From Bacillus chungangensis (GTDB taxonomy: Bacteria > Bacillota > Bacilli > Bacillales > Bacillaceae_C): 64,000 nucleotides of DNA. The first letter of the stretch is position 1; each line of letters opens with the position of its first letter. The stretch lies in NCBI RefSeq assembly GCF_030812995.1, contig NZ_JAUSTT010000016.1, positions 62,001 to 126,000 on the forward strand. The letters are read 5' to 3'. The position numbers and the translations under genes are program-made. The notes beneath the pieces were generated by a model. That model saw only the letters and a program-made list of their open reading frames with translations, was not told the DNA's origin and did not search any database. Positions 18,603 through 28,250 of the stretch are shown here, in pieces.

Positions 18603-18630
18603 TAGACGTCGGGAATCGTATCTAGGTTCG
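18603..18630 (-). promoter_or_regulatory. ECF-type (probably self-recognised) promoter
   Basis: On the minus strand CGAACC and CGTCTA are separated by 16 bases, close to the TGAAAC-N16-CGTC pattern of Bacillus ECF sigma factors. It lies about 46 bases upstream of the sigma gene start, consistent with autoregulation. Confidence 0.6.
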
Positions 18631-18768
18631 TGAAAAAGAAAAATTTTTTCTTGGAAAGATTTCATGCTTTTTCTACTGTCCTCTTTTACCAAAGTACCTA
18701 TGTTTATAATTAGAAAGCAAAAGGTTTCTCTGTACTGAATAAAATAATAAGTCTCGCATCTGCATACT

Positions 18769-18897
18769 TTACCGCGCAACTACAGCCTTTCGAGTGCTCA
18801 AAATCGAGAACAAGACAGTGATGAACGCAATACCTGCAACGACGAGGACACCGTAAGTCATGTATTGATCTAACCAAATATCGACCGAATTGCGACA
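18769..18897 (-). pseudogene. C-terminal remnant of a membrane protein
   Basis: A 42-codon stretch without a start encodes one transmembrane segment, GVLVVAGIAFITVLFSIL, followed by a positively charged end STRKAVVAR and a stop. The composition is that of a real membrane-protein tail (for example a transporter permease) and not of random DNA. It begins right at the duplicated ytzE-like sequence, which suggests truncation by recombination. The family cannot be named. Confidence 0.5.
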
Positions 18898-18947
18898 AAT
18901 GAATCACCACTGAAAGAAAGTAAAGATGTCATAATAAAAAAGCTTAA
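18892..18947 (+). repeat. Degraded copy of the ytzE 3' end, copy 2
   Basis: It aligns with 16020-16075, including the coding part GCGxCAAATG, the core GAAAGTAAAGATGTCAT and the AAAGCTT after the stop. There is no ytzE reading frame upstream of it. Confidence 0.6.
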
Positions 18948-19110
18948 TTTCGTTAGACACTATAGATAAATGAGACCATATGGGTGAGTTTGTATATGCC
19001 CCACTAACATGTAAAAGACATGATAGGCCATATCAACTTATCATGTATCGCACAATAAGAAGAATAGTTTGTAGTGTTGAAAACGGAGTGAATAAAAAGG
19101 AAGAAAATGT

Positions 19111-19515
19111 CTAATTAGTATATTTTGAAAAATCATGTTCCATTATAATTGTCTTGAATTCGTAATTGATTGTTAATTTAACATAATAATCATTCTCCCA
19201 TATAATATTGTATTGTCCAGGTTCGTGAGCCCAATTGAGATTATTCACATGACGTTTTTCTGACTTCACTGTTTTTCCTTCTTTAACAAAACGAATCTTT
19301 ATGTCTGTGAAAAAACCATGTCCTTTTTCTACGATTTCCACTTCATTTACATTATTTGGGGATTCACTTAATAAAAAAGGTGTTTCATCAAAATAAATCC
19401 AATAAATAGAACAAATAATAAATGCTATCACAATACTGAATATCAAAATAGCCGATTTTAATTTAGTTTTCTTTATCTCCTTTTCAGCAATCTCATCATC
19501 CATCCAGTTATTCAT
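19111..19515 (-). CDS. Hypothetical protein with one membrane segment
   Basis: A 134-residue protein with a charged cytoplasmic N-terminus (~25 residues), one transmembrane helix (AILIFSIVIAFIICSIYWIYF) and an outward domain of about 85 residues with alternating beta-strand character. No family recognised. The ATG at 19515 (MNNWMDDE) is preceded by GGTGGTG; earlier in-frame ATGs lack a ribosome-binding site. It stands alone between the accessory block and rsuA. Confidence 0.6.
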   Translation of the reverse strand: MNNWMDDEIAEKEIKKTKLKSAILIFSIVIAFIICSIYWIYFDETPFLLSESPNNVNEVEIVEKGHGFFTDIKIRFVKEGKTVKSEKRHVNNLNWAHEPGQYNIIWENDYYVKLTINYEFKTIIMEHDFSKYTN

Positions 19516-19904
19516 CCCAAATATCACCACCATCGTTACATCATAACATACCACGAAGTTGTCCAAAAAGGCTCCTCAAATTTAGAAAAGCCATAGACTG
19601 TTTTCAGAGTGAAAGTCATCAAAGAGAATCTTAAAAGGAAAGCTCCTTCACAAATTGAATTAAATTTGGATCGCCATGGAAGAGGAGGCATCGGAAGCCC
19701 TTCCATAAAAGCACAATAGTTGATAAAAAGTTAAATAACGGAAGAACATATTAAATGCTTGGAGGTAGAGAAGACTTTCTAAAAAAGCTAGGCTTACTCG
19801 AAAGGCATTTTGTATACCTTTGCTTAACGGATAAATTACACCTAATGCTAGCGTACCACCAAAACGACCAACAGCACCTGCGTCTGTTGGTCCCCTGTCT
19901 TTCA
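19516..19904. other. Intergenic region without a supported gene
   Basis: Apart from the rsuA terminator at 19866-19892 I see no feature. An 82-codon open frame on the minus strand overlaps that terminator and is not credible as a gene. Confidence 0.4.
19858..19892 (-). terminator. Terminator after rsuA
   Basis: GACCAACAG (19866-19874) pairs with CTGTTGGTC (19884-19892); on the minus strand it is followed by GTTTTGG. Confidence 0.6.
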
Positions 19905-20621
19905 TCAAGGCGTATATTCTTTTAATAGTGTTACCTCCGCCTCCGTTAATTCTCGATACTCTCCCAGCGCCAGATCATCGTCCAAGTAAAGCGGTCCCAT
20001 AGATACACGCTTCAAATAAACAACCTTCTTTCCAACCGCAGCAAACATTCGTTTTACTTGATGAAACTTACCTTCAGTAATCGTTAATTCAATCTCTGAA
20101 CGTAAACCAGATTTTAAAATGTTTAAAATTGCGGGCTTTGTTTGATAGCCGTCGTCTAACGTTACTCCGTTTTTAAATGTCAGGATATCCTGGGCTGTTA
20201 CTTCTCCTTTAACAACCGCATAATAAGTTTTTGGAACATGCTTTTTAGGAGAAAGCAGCTGATGGGAAAGCAATCCATCGTTCGTCAGCAATAAAAGACC
20301 TTCTGTATCCTTATCAAGCCTGCCAACTGGGAACGGCTTTAACACTGTATCTTCTATTGCTAGTAAATCAATTACTGTTTGATCACGCAAATCTTCAGTT
20401 GCTGAAATGACTCCTTGCGGCTTGTTCATCATCAAATATATAAACGGACGATAGTGCAGCTCTTCACCGTTTAGCACAACTGTATCGATATCGGGATTGA
20501 TATGAAATTTAGGGTCTTTCACGATACCACCATTCACACTAACTTTCCCTGTTTTTAATATCTTTTTTACATCTTTTCTACTTCCATATCCTAAGTTTGC
20601 TAATAATTTATCAATACGCAT
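19905..20621 (-). CDS. rsuA: 16S rRNA pseudouridine synthase RsuA
   Basis: A 238-residue RsuA-family enzyme with an N-terminal S4 RNA-binding domain (RIDKLLANLGYGSRKDV) and the catalytic Asp in VGRLDKDTEGLLLLTND. Homologues isomerise U516 of 16S rRNA (E. coli numbering). The start at 20621 is clear from the family N-terminus, yet no Shine-Dalgarno precedes it. Instead, a strong AAAGGAGGAG about 48 bases upstream serves a three-codon frame GTG-AAG-TGA (20655-20663). Translation may therefore depend on reinitiation or RNA folding. Confidence 0.93.
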   Translation of the reverse strand: MRIDKLLANLGYGSRKDVKKILKTGKVSVNGGIVKDPKFHINPDIDTVVLNGEELHYRPFIYLMMNKPQGVISATEDLRDQTVIDLLAIEDTVLKPFPVGRLDKDTEGLLLLTNDGLLSHQLLSPKKHVPKTYYAVVKGEVTAQDILTFKNGVTLDDGYQTKPAILNILKSGLRSEIELTITEGKFHQVKRMFAAVGKKVVYLKRVSMGPLYLDDDLALGEYRELTEAEVTLLKEYTP

Positions 20622-20743
20622 GAATGAGAGCTTGCTGCTAACCTAACTGAGATATCACTTCACAAGTACTCCTCCTTTGGTGCAGCAGGCCTCCCTCCAT
20701 TTCTGTTTATTTATAAACTTGCATAAAAATCGTGATTATCAAC

Positions 20744-22363
20744 CTACTGCAAGCGCAGTTTTTGTTTTATCTTTTGTAATCGTTGGCCAAACAATCGATC
20801 CGCAAGCTTTGATTTCAGTCCTAAATATCCATATATCAAGGCGCCAATGAGCGCACAAATGATAATGAGTACTAGAGCTTGCAGCTTATGGTCAGGACTT
20901 AAGATCATACTTAAACCTTTATAGCTGGCAATAACCCCCACTGTCATCGTAAGATTAAAAAGCACAATAAGAATCGTTCTTCTTACTACAAGTTTGAATG
21001 GATATCCAATGAACAATCGAATCACAATAAAATTAATCGTAATCGAAGCTAAATATCCAAGGGCTGTTGCATAAACCGCACCTTTCGTTTCAAACATTTT
21101 AATAAAAGGAATGTTAAGGCTTAACTTTACTAAAATTCCTACAAGTAAACTGAGCATCGTGAAACGTTGTTCATTAATTCCTTGCAATATAGCAGCAGTC
21201 ACTGCAAATAAAGCAAACAATATTGCAACAGGTGCATAAGTCATTAACACTTCCGTTCCAAGCGTACTAGGTTCATAGAAAACCGTGTATATAGGCCTTG
21301 CTAAAAGTGCAAGTCCAATAGCTGCAGGCATTGTGATAAATAGGAGAATCTGAAATGTTTGATTTAGATTTCGAATCATCACATCTCTCTCGCCTTTTAC
21401 ATATGATTCTGTCACGAGCGGCACTAAAGACAGTGAAAATGCAGTTGCTAATGATACTGGAATAATGACAAGCTTATGGACGCTAAAGCTCACAATCCCT
21501 AATGCTCTTCGTCCCTCATCAGCTGTTTTCGCAATCGCATCAAATGCACGGGAAAAGGTAACGTTATCTATTAATTGATATAATGGGTTGGCAATTCCTA
21601 CTAATACAAACGGAATTGCATAAATAATAATCTCCTTGTACATATCTGTCATAGATACATCGATATTGCCTTTATCATGTTGCAAAAGCTCATCTAAATA
21701 AGGCTTGCGTTTTTTCCAATACCATAGCAACACCATTAAACTGCCAATGCCGCCTATAAACGCTGCAAAGGTTGCCAGACTTATTGCTGTAACCGTATCA
21801 CCGTTAAAGACATTTAATACAAAAAACGTACCAACTAATACAAATGCAATCCGGACAATTTGCTCAACAACTGTCGAAACAGCAGAAGGGCCCATTGATT
21901 GATGCCCTTGGAAAAAGCCGCGAATTAAACTCATAAAGGGTACAACAATTAGTGCAAAGCTAACTGCTTTTATCACTGTAGTTACTTCCTCGTATGTAAA
22001 GGAAGGGTTTTGTTGATTTGCAAGCATGATATGTGCAAAAGTTGGAGCAAAAAAATAGAGGACTGCAAAGGAAATGATCCCTGTTGCCATCATCAAGTAT
22101 ATGCCAGACTTAAATAACCTTCGTCCGACTGCGTATTCCTCTAATGAATTGTACTTTGCTATGTATTTAGCAACTGCAAGCGGAACACCTGCTGTCGCGA
22201 TACTGATAAAAATGGAGTATGGGACATATCCAATTTGGTAAAGCGCAACATTCTCTTCACCAATCATGGCGTAGAAAGGAATGACATATAATGCGCCTAA
22301 CACCTTAGATAGAATCGTTCCTAACGTGATTAAAAACGTACCTCTCATTAACTTAGAAGTCAT
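20744..22363 (-). CDS. ytgP: Lipid II flippase-like MOP transporter YtgP (MurJ)
   Basis: A 539-residue integral membrane protein of the MOP/MATE superfamily with about 14 hydrophobic segments. It starts MTSKLMRGTFLITLGTILSK, typical of the YtgP/MurJ branch in Bacillus, which flips lipid II for peptidoglycan synthesis. A conserved Arg lies in LIRGFFQGHQSMGP. The start has an AGGGA site. It is upstream of rsuA but separated by 120 bases, in which the unusual leader described for rsuA lies. Confidence 0.92.
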   Translation of the reverse strand: MTSKLMRGTFLITLGTILSKVLGALYVIPFYAMIGEENVALYQIGYVPYSIFISIATAGVPLAVAKYIAKYNSLEEYAVGRRLFKSGIYLMMATGIISFAVLYFFAPTFAHIMLANQQNPSFTYEEVTTVIKAVSFALIVVPFMSLIRGFFQGHQSMGPSAVSTVVEQIVRIAFVLVGTFFVLNVFNGDTVTAISLATFAAFIGGIGSLMVLLWYWKKRKPYLDELLQHDKGNIDVSMTDMYKEIIIYAIPFVLVGIANPLYQLIDNVTFSRAFDAIAKTADEGRRALGIVSFSVHKLVIIPVSLATAFSLSLVPLVTESYVKGERDVMIRNLNQTFQILLFITMPAAIGLALLARPIYTVFYEPSTLGTEVLMTYAPVAILFALFAVTAAILQGINEQRFTMLSLLVGILVKLSLNIPFIKMFETKGAVYATALGYLASITINFIVIRLFIGYPFKLVVRRTILIVLFNLTMTVGVIASYKGLSMILSPDHKLQALVLIIICALIGALIYGYLGLKSKLADRLFGQRLQKIKQKLRLQ

Positions 22364-22789
22364 AAAATCCCTATCTTTCCAAAATATTTATAGACGCTTG
22401 ATGTATCATTTCCAATGAGAGCAAAATCATGTTGATGAGAATTTATTTAAGCTGCTCAACAAGGAAGACTAAAGAAACAAACCTATCCAAGCCCAATAAG
22501 GATGTAAATCACAGCGTTAAGCTCATGTTTCTGAACTTATTAGACAACCTTATTAGGGGAAACACTAAGAGTAGTTTACCTCTAAGATCGGTAATTGACA
22601 ATGTTTTTCTTCTTTTATAAAAGGAATATGCATAATATTTTTCCATTTATACCTTTTGTTTTTTTAAAAAAGTTGCTTTCTCTACAACTGCCAATTAAAA
22701 TAGGAAAAGAAAAAAATAGTTGAGCAACGGGGATCAGATCTCTCCTGTATATTGGTCTGAACCTATTTCTAACACAAAGGATGGACACG
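22364..22789. other. Divergent intergenic region between ytgP and ytfP
   Basis: Apart from the candidate ytfP promoter, it is AT-rich and contains a short inverted repeat AGATC...GGTCT near 22737-22762. No ORF with a credible start is seen. Confidence 0.35.
22673..22701 (+). promoter_or_regulatory. Candidate sigma-A promoter of ytfP
   Basis: TTGCTT and TAAAAT are separated by exactly 17 bases, about 90 bases before the ytfP start. Confidence 0.45.
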
Positions 22790-24067
22790 ATGCAAACGTA
22801 TGATTGTATTATTATCGGCGGCGGGCCTTCTGGGCTAATGGCAGCAATCGCTGCTGCTGAAAAAGGCGCAAACACACTATTAATTGATAAAGGCAATAAA
22901 CTAGGCCGCAAGTTAGCAATTTCAGGAGGCGGACGCTGTAATGTAACGAATCGTTTGCCTGTTGATGAAATCATTGCTCATATTCCTGGGAATGGCCGGT
23001 TTCTATATAGTGCTTTTTCTCTATTCGATAACGAAGATATCATTGCATTCTTTGAAAATCTCGGAATTGCTTTAAAAGAAGAGGATCATGGAAGAATGTT
23101 CCCAGTTTCTAATAAAGCACAATCTGTCGTTGATGCAATGCTTCGTAAGCTAGCTTCTTTAAAGGTCGCCATACAAGTGAACAGCCCTGTTAAAGATGTT
23201 CTCTATGATCATCATAAAACATCGGGTATTGTACTGGCAAATGGCGATATATTGAAAAGTCAAGCAGTAGTTATTGCGGTTGGTGGTAAATCGGTTCCTT
23301 ATACTGGGAGTACTGGTGACGGATTTCCGTGGGCGCAAAAAGCTGGCCATACTGTAACAGAGCTATTTCCGACGGAAGTTCCATTGACATCGAAGGAACC
23401 TTTTATCAAAGCTAAAACACTCCAAGGAATATCCCTTCGCGATGTTGCAGTAAGTGTTCTCAATCCTAAAGGAAAGTCGCTTATTACTCATCAGATGGAT
23501 ATGATTTTTACCCACTTCGGGATATCGGGTCCTGCCGTTTTGCGCTGTAGCCAATTCGTTGTGAAAGCAATGAAAAAATGGCAGCTTTCTCAAGTGCTGA
23601 TGGAAGTTGATCTATTTCCAAATGAAAATGAAGAAGCACTTTACAATCGATTCAGTCAATTATTAAAAAAGGAACCGAAAAAAATTGTTAAAAATGCTTT
23701 TAAAGGATTAATTCAGGAAAGACTGCTGCTTTTATTGCTCGAAACCGCTGCTATCGATCCGCAAACATCTGGTGGCATACTGGCTTCAGATAAATTGAGA
23801 GCATTTACGACATTATGCAAGCACTTTCGTTTCCACGTTGATGGCACATTGCCTTTGGAAAAAGCATTTGTTACCGGAGGCGGAGTATCTGTAAAAGAAA
23901 TTGAACCAAAAACAATGGCTTCTAAACTGATGCCTGGCTTATTTTTTTGTGGAGAAGTGCTAGATATTTATGGATATACTGGAGGCTATAATATTACAGC
24001 TGCTTTAGTTACTGGGAGACTTGCCGGCATGAATGCAGCACTCTACAGTAAGAATACGTGCTCATAA
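22790..24067 (+). CDS. ytfP: FAD-dependent oxidoreductase YtfP (HI0933 family)
   Basis: A 425-residue flavoprotein of the HI0933/YhiN family. The N-terminal Rossmann motif [15 protein letters not shown] with LLIDKG binds [19 protein letters not shown] is the family signature, and the C-terminal [19 protein letters not shown] contacts the flavin. Substrate unknown. The second ATG (22790) is preferred because AAAGGATGG lies at proper distance, whereas the ATG at 22781 overlaps that site. It stands alone and ends at a strong terminator. Confidence 0.92.
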   Translation: MQTYDCIIIGGGPSGLMAAIAAAEKGANTLLIDKGNKLGRKLAISGGGRCNVTNRLPVDEIIAHIPGNGRFLYSAFSLFDNEDIIAFFENLGIALKEEDHGRMFPVSNKAQSVVDAMLRKLASLKVAIQVNSPVKDVLYDHHKTSGIVLANGDILKSQAVVIAVGGKSVPYTGSTGDGFPWAQKAGHTVTELFPTEVPLTSKEPFIKAKTLQGISLRDVAVSVLNPKGKSLITHQMDMIFTHFGISGPAVLRCSQFVVKAMKKWQLSQVLMEVDLFPNENEEALYNRFSQLLKKEPKKIVKNAFKGLIQERLLLLLLETAAIDPQTSGGILASDKLRAFTTLCKHFRFHVDGTLPLEKAFVTGGGVSVKEIEPKTMASKLMPGLFFCGEVLDIYGYTGGYNITAALVTGRLAGMNAALYSKNTCS

Positions 24068-24112
24068 TCGAAAAAAGAAGGGAACAATGCATCACATTAT
24101 CACAAGTTATTA

Positions 24113-24150
24113 GGGGCAGCAGCGAGTAAAATGCTGCTCCCCCCTTTATT
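24113..24150 (+). terminator. Terminator after ytfP
   Basis: GGGGCAGCA (24113-24121) pairs with TGCTGCTCCCC (24132-24142), followed by TTTATTTT. It touches the 3' end of the convergent cse60. Confidence 0.8.
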
Positions 24151-24325
24151 TTCTATAAAGGATCATGCCGCTAAAGCAAAAGATTTGCTCATCCTCATCA
24201 GAAAGCATGGCAATATGGTACTTAATATCAACAAACTTGCGTGCATCTAGATTTGAAAGGAAATCGTTCATTTCCTCTTCTAAATCTTTTTCGTGCTCAC
24301 AATCAAAAACCTTTACTTGAATCAT
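24146..24325 (-). CDS. cse60: Sporulation protein Cse60
   Basis: A 59-residue acidic protein, MIQVKVFDCEHEKDLEEE... ending CFSGMILYRK, recognised as Cse60, which in B. subtilis is made in the mother cell under sigma-E. Its function is unknown. The ATG at 24325 follows GAGGAAGG. The gene is too short for many gene finders and is convergent with ytfP. Confidence 0.85.
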   Translation of the reverse strand: MIQVKVFDCEHEKDLEEEMNDFLSNLDARKFVDIKYHIAMLSDEDEQIFCFSGMILYRK

Positions 24326-24400
24326 AGACTTTTTCCTTCCTCACTAGTTTTTCCACTAGTTTAGCCAAGAAATAAGATTCACAATCATCCAAACGCCTTG

Positions 24401-24721
24401 TTAAAATACTATCTCACCGGTCCACTCTAACATGCCGCCAACCATATTTGTCACATCATAGCCTTGCTCTTGCAAAAATAAACAAACTTGGCCGCTTCTG
24501 TTGCCAGACCGACAAATAAAAATATACGGTGTCTGTTTATCCAACTTATGTAAGGTGACTGGTATCTCTCCCATTGGGATATGTTGTGCTGTCGGTATCA
24601 TACCTGTTGCTACTTCCTCATGTTCCCGGACATCAATTAGATGCAGAGGCTCCTTATTATCTAATTTTTGCGCTAACTCCGCTGCTGTAATTGTTTTTAT
24701 GAAATTCAAAGCTTTTCCCAT
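24401..24721 (-). CDS. ytwF: Rhodanese-like protein YtwF
   Basis: A single rhodanese domain of about 100 residues with the active-site Cys in the loop FICRSGNRSG and the typical HLIDVREHEEVATGMIPTAQHIP. It can carry persulfide sulfur; the physiological acceptor is unknown. The start is uncertain: the ATG at 24721 directly abuts AAGGG, while a TTG at 24709 lies 8 bases behind AAGGGATGGG and would give a length closer to the B. subtilis protein. It lies between leuS and cse60. Confidence 0.85.
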   Translation of the reverse strand: MGKALNFIKTITAAELAQKLDNKEPLHLIDVREHEEVATGMIPTAQHIPMGEIPVTLHKLDKQTPYIFICRSGNRSGQVCLFLQEQGYDVTNMVGGMLEWTGEIVF

Positions 24722-24833
24722 CCCTTCTATTTGTTCCAAATAAAAATTATTCAAATTACAAGTTTATCATGATATCCATTAAGATTTTATCTTATTTTGA
24801 TCTCTTCTCAGTTATTTCCCGCTTTATGAAGGT

Positions 24834-24875
24834 ATTAAAAAGGGGTACCATCAAATCTTGAATGACGGTACCCCT
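24834..24875 (-). terminator. Terminator after leuS
   Basis: AGGGGTACC (24841-24849) pairs with GGTACCCCT (24867-24875); on the minus strand TTTTTAA follows. Confidence 0.85.
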
Positions 24876-24908
24876 GATTTCTCAATGTGCAAGCATTGCT
24901 AGAAGTAT

Positions 24909-27323
24909 TTAATTTGCAACAATATTGACAAGCTTTCCTGGTACTGCAATCACTTTTCGAACTGTTTTTCCTTCAATAGCTGCAGCTATTTTCGCATCAT
25001 CTAGCGCTGCTTTTTCCATTTCTTCACGTGTTGCATCTGTTGACATTCGTATTTTCGCACGTACTTTTCCATTAATTTGCACAACTATCTCAACTTCGTT
25101 GTCACTTAACTTTTCTTCATCAAAAGTTGGCCAAGCTTCATAGGTGATCGTCTCTTCATGTCCTAGCTTTTCCCATAATTCCTCTGCTACATGAGGGGCA
25201 ATTGGAGAAAGTAATTTGACAAACCCTTCAATATAAGTTTTATTCAACTGCTCTACTTTGTATGCTTCATTAACAAACACCATTAATTGTGAAATAGCAG
25301 TATTAAAGTGAAGATTTTCGTAATCCTCTGTTACTTTCTTTACTGTTTGGTGATACACTTTTTCCAACTCATTACCGCCATCTTCGACAATTTTAGGATG
25401 CAGCTCGCTATCATTCACAATCACTAAACGCCAAACCCGGTCAAGAAAACGTCTTGAACCATCTAATCCAGTTGTGGACCAAGCAATGGAAGCGTCTAAC
25501 GGTCCCATGAACATTTCATATAATCGAAGTGTATCGGCACCGTGGCTTTCTAATACTTCATCTGGATTTACGACATTTCCTTTTGACTTACTCATTTTTT
25601 CATTATTTTCTCCAAGAATCATTCCTTGGTTAAACAACTTTTGAAATGGTTCTTTCGTTGGGACGATGCCAATATCATATAAAAATTTATGCCAGAAACG
25701 TGCATAGAGCAAATGCAATACAGCATGCTCAGCACCGCCAATGTAAATATCGACAGGCAGCCATTTTTTCAGCTTTTCTGGATCAGCCAAAGCTTCTTCA
25801 TTAGTCGGATCGATGTAGCGAAGGTAGTACCAACAGCTTCCTGCCCATTGCGGCATCGTATTTGTTTCACGGCGTCCTTTTTTCCCCGTTTCTGGGTCAA
25901 CTACCTCTACCCAATCTTTTATTCCAGCCAGCGGCGATTCACCAGTTCCAGATGGCTTGATTTGATCTGTTTTTGGCAGTATGAGCGGCAGCTCAGTTTC
26001 AGGAACTGCTGAAGATGTTCCATCTTCCCAATGGATGATTGGTATCGGTTCACCCCAGTAGCGTTGACGGCTGAACAGCCAATCTCTGAGACGATAAGTG
26101 ACCTTTTTTGTTCCTAAGCCTTGTTTTTCAAGCCAATTGATCATAGTCTTGATTGCTTCTTCTTTCTCCAATCCATTGAGGAATTCAGAATTAATATGCA
26201 CACCATCGCCAGTATAAGCTTCTTTCTCTAAATTTCCGCCAGCGACAACTTCCTTTATCGGCAGCTGAAAAGCATTAGCAAATTCAAAATCACGCTCATC
26301 ATGAGCAGGTACCGCCATAATTGCTCCCGTACCATAACTCATTAACACATAATCGGCTATCCAAATTGGCATTTTTTCGTTATTTGCTGGATTTATTGCG
26401 TAAGCACCAGTGAACACGCCTGTCTTTTCCTTTGCTAAGTCAGTCCGTTCTAGGTCGCTTTTTGATTTAATTTTATCTAAGTAAGCTTTTACATCAGCTG
26501 CTTGTCCAGATGTCGTGATCTTTTCCACTAAAGGATGCTCTGGTGCAAGGACAGCATAGGTTGCACCAAATAATGTATCAGGTCGAGTCGTGAATACTTT
26601 AAAATGCTCTTCTGTTCCTTCAATCGTGAAAGTCACTTCGGCACCTTCTGAGCGTCCAATCCAATTACGTTGCATTTCTTTCAAGTTTTCCGGCCAATCT
26701 AACTCATCCAAATCTTCCAGCAAACGATCTGCATATTCAGTTATTTTTAGCATCCATTGCTTCATTGGACGCCGTTCTACTGGATGGTCGCCTCGTTCAC
26801 TTCTTCCATCGATGACTTCCTCATTTGCGAGAACAGTTCCAAGTGCAGGACACCAATTCACTGGCACTTCATCAATATAAGCAAGCCCTTTCTCATAAAG
26901 TTTCAAAAAGATCCACTGAGTCCATTTGTAATATTGAGGATCTGTTGTATTGATTTCACGATCCCAATCATATGAAAACCCTAGTGCTTTAATTTGGCGG
27001 CGGAAAGTATTAATGTTATGCTCCGTAAATTCTGCTGGATCGTTTCCAGTATCAAGTGCATATTGTTCGGCTGGAAGCCCAAATGCATCCCATCCCATCG
27101 GATGAAGGACTTGGTAACCTTGCATCCGCTTCATTCGCGCCAAAATATCTGTTGCTGTATAGCCTTCAGGATGACCAACATGAAGTCCTACACCAGAAGG
27201 ATAAGGAAACATATCCAGTGCGTAAAAGTATTCTTTATCATTTTCTTCTATTGTTTTAAATGTTTTATTTTTTTCCCAATAATGTTGCCATTTGGCCTCT
27301 ATTTTTTTGTGATCAAAGCTCAT
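24909..27323 (-). CDS. leuS: Leucyl-tRNA synthetase
   Basis: An 804-residue class I aminoacyl-tRNA synthetase charging tRNA-Leu. The HIGH box appears as [15 protein letters not shown] and the KMSKS box as [12 protein letters not shown]; an editing domain lies between about residues 225 and 415 ([36 protein letters not shown]). Length equals the B. subtilis enzyme. The ATG at 27323 follows AAGGAGG. The gene is preceded by a T-box leader, so expression should rise when uncharged tRNA-Leu accumulates. Confidence 0.98.
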   Translation of the reverse strand: MSFDHKKIEAKWQHYWEKNKTFKTIEENDKEYFYALDMFPYPSGVGLHVGHPEGYTATDILARMKRMQGYQVLHPMGWDAFGLPAEQYALDTGNDPAEFTEHNINTFRRQIKALGFSYDWDREINTTDPQYYKWTQWIFLKLYEKGLAYIDEVPVNWCPALGTVLANEEVIDGRSERGDHPVERRPMKQWMLKITEYADRLLEDLDELDWPENLKEMQRNWIGRSEGAEVTFTIEGTEEHFKVFTTRPDTLFGATYAVLAPEHPLVEKITTSGQAADVKAYLDKIKSKSDLERTDLAKEKTGVFTGAYAINPANNEKMPIWIADYVLMSYGTGAIMAVPAHDERDFEFANAFQLPIKEVVAGGNLEKEAYTGDGVHINSEFLNGLEKEEAIKTMINWLEKQGLGTKKVTYRLRDWLFSRQRYWGEPIPIIHWEDGTSSAVPETELPLILPKTDQIKPSGTGESPLAGIKDWVEVVDPETGKKGRRETNTMPQWAGSCWYYLRYIDPTNEEALADPEKLKKWLPVDIYIGGAEHAVLHLLYARFWHKFLYDIGIVPTKEPFQKLFNQGMILGENNEKMSKSKGNVVNPDEVLESHGADTLRLYEMFMGPLDASIAWSTTGLDGSRRFLDRVWRLVIVNDSELHPKIVEDGGNELEKVYHQTVKKVTEDYENLHFNTAISQLMVFVNEAYKVEQLNKTYIEGFVKLLSPIAPHVAEELWEKLGHEETITYEAWPTFDEEKLSDNEVEIVVQINGKVRAKIRMSTDATREEMEKAALDDAKIAAAIEGKTVRKVIAVPGKLVNIVAN

Positions 27324-27375
27324 TTCTAAATCCTCCTTATTGACATACACATCTTAGCATTTATAAAACACAAAA

Positions 27376-27785
27376 CACCCCTCATCCCAACATGCTGGGA
27401 CGAGAGGCTATTATATTCGCTCCCGCGGTACCACCCACATTAGTGCAAAAGAGATTGTTCAAAAAACTGAAGAGAAAGCAACAGACAGAATGTCTGCTGC
27501 GCACTGATGTACTATCTTGATATGTTAAGTAGATAGATTCAGCATTTGCAGCCTCTCATCATGAACAAGCACTTAAAGTCACTCGCTTCTTTCATCCATA
27601 ACGCGGAAAACGGCAAGCACTAATGGAAAAAAACGATTTTAGCATCAGCAATTTGATAAAAAGATACTATACAAACCCATTGCTTTATTTCTTTCGCACT
27701 TGCAACTCAAAAGGCGAGTTCGCAATGTTCCTGGTTGACTTTCACCAGCCGTCAACTCTCTGGGGCAGGGTTCATTGTTACTATT
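27376..27785 (-). promoter_or_regulatory. T-box riboswitch leader of leuS
   Basis: The minus strand carries the T-box sequence GGGTGGTACCGCGGGA (27421-27436). It is followed by a terminator hairpin CCTCTCGTCCCA...TGGGATGAGG and a T-rich tail (27369-27413). Stem I features, including AGAGAGTTGACGG and GGTGAAAG, lie around 27730-27765. A CTC triplet near 27718 in GAACTCGCC is a candidate Leu specifier but was not verified by folding. Confidence 0.9.
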
Positions 27786-27806
27786 CCTTTTCAACGTCTA
27801 AATATA

Positions 27807-28250
27807 AGGTTGTTTTAAAAAGTCAGGGAAAAATAACTACGTATTTCTGTGTCGTTTTGCTGTTCCGGTTCTCACGTATTGATATACGCTGCGAGCCTCA
27901 CAGCTTCACTCCTTGAAATCCTTGTTCTTTTTGTCCTCCTTTTTAAAACTTTCATTTTGGGAGGTTGTTTTAAAAAGTCCGGGAAAATTACCGGCGTATT
28001 TCGGCGTCACTCTGCAAATCCGGTCCTCACGTATTGGTATACGCTCCGGTCCTCTTTGCGATCGGTTCCTTGAAATTCTTGGTTCTTTTGTCCTCCTTCT
28101 TAAAACTTTCATTTTGGGAGGTTGTTTTAAAAGTTCGGGAAAATCACCGGTGTATTTCTGTGTCGTTTTGCTGCTTCGGTTCTCACGTATTGATATACGC
28201 TGCGATCCTCACAGCTTCACTCCTTGAAATTCTTGGTACTTTTTGTATAC
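27807..28250. repeat. Three tandem copies of a ~155-bp repeat
   Basis: Units start at about 27807, 27962 and 28119 with AGGTTGTTTTAAAA and share CCTCACGTATTG-TATACGCT, TCCTTGAAAT and, in the first two, CTTTTTAAAACTTTCATTTTGGG or a close variant. Each full unit begins GTTTTAAAAAG and ends with its inverse CTTTTTAAAAC, like a small inverted-repeat element. Units 1 and 3 are more alike than unit 2. Unit 3 is cut short. Overlapping open frames of 68-104 codons are repeat artefacts. Confidence 0.8.

Noticed and set aside
19660-19908. 82-codon minus-strand ORF after rsuA
   Set aside because: Its first codons form the rsuA terminator hairpin and overlap the rsuA stop; no family resemblance.
27807-28250. 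CRISPR array
   Set aside because: Only three units of ~155 bp with no short identical repeats and no spacers; no cas genes in the window.
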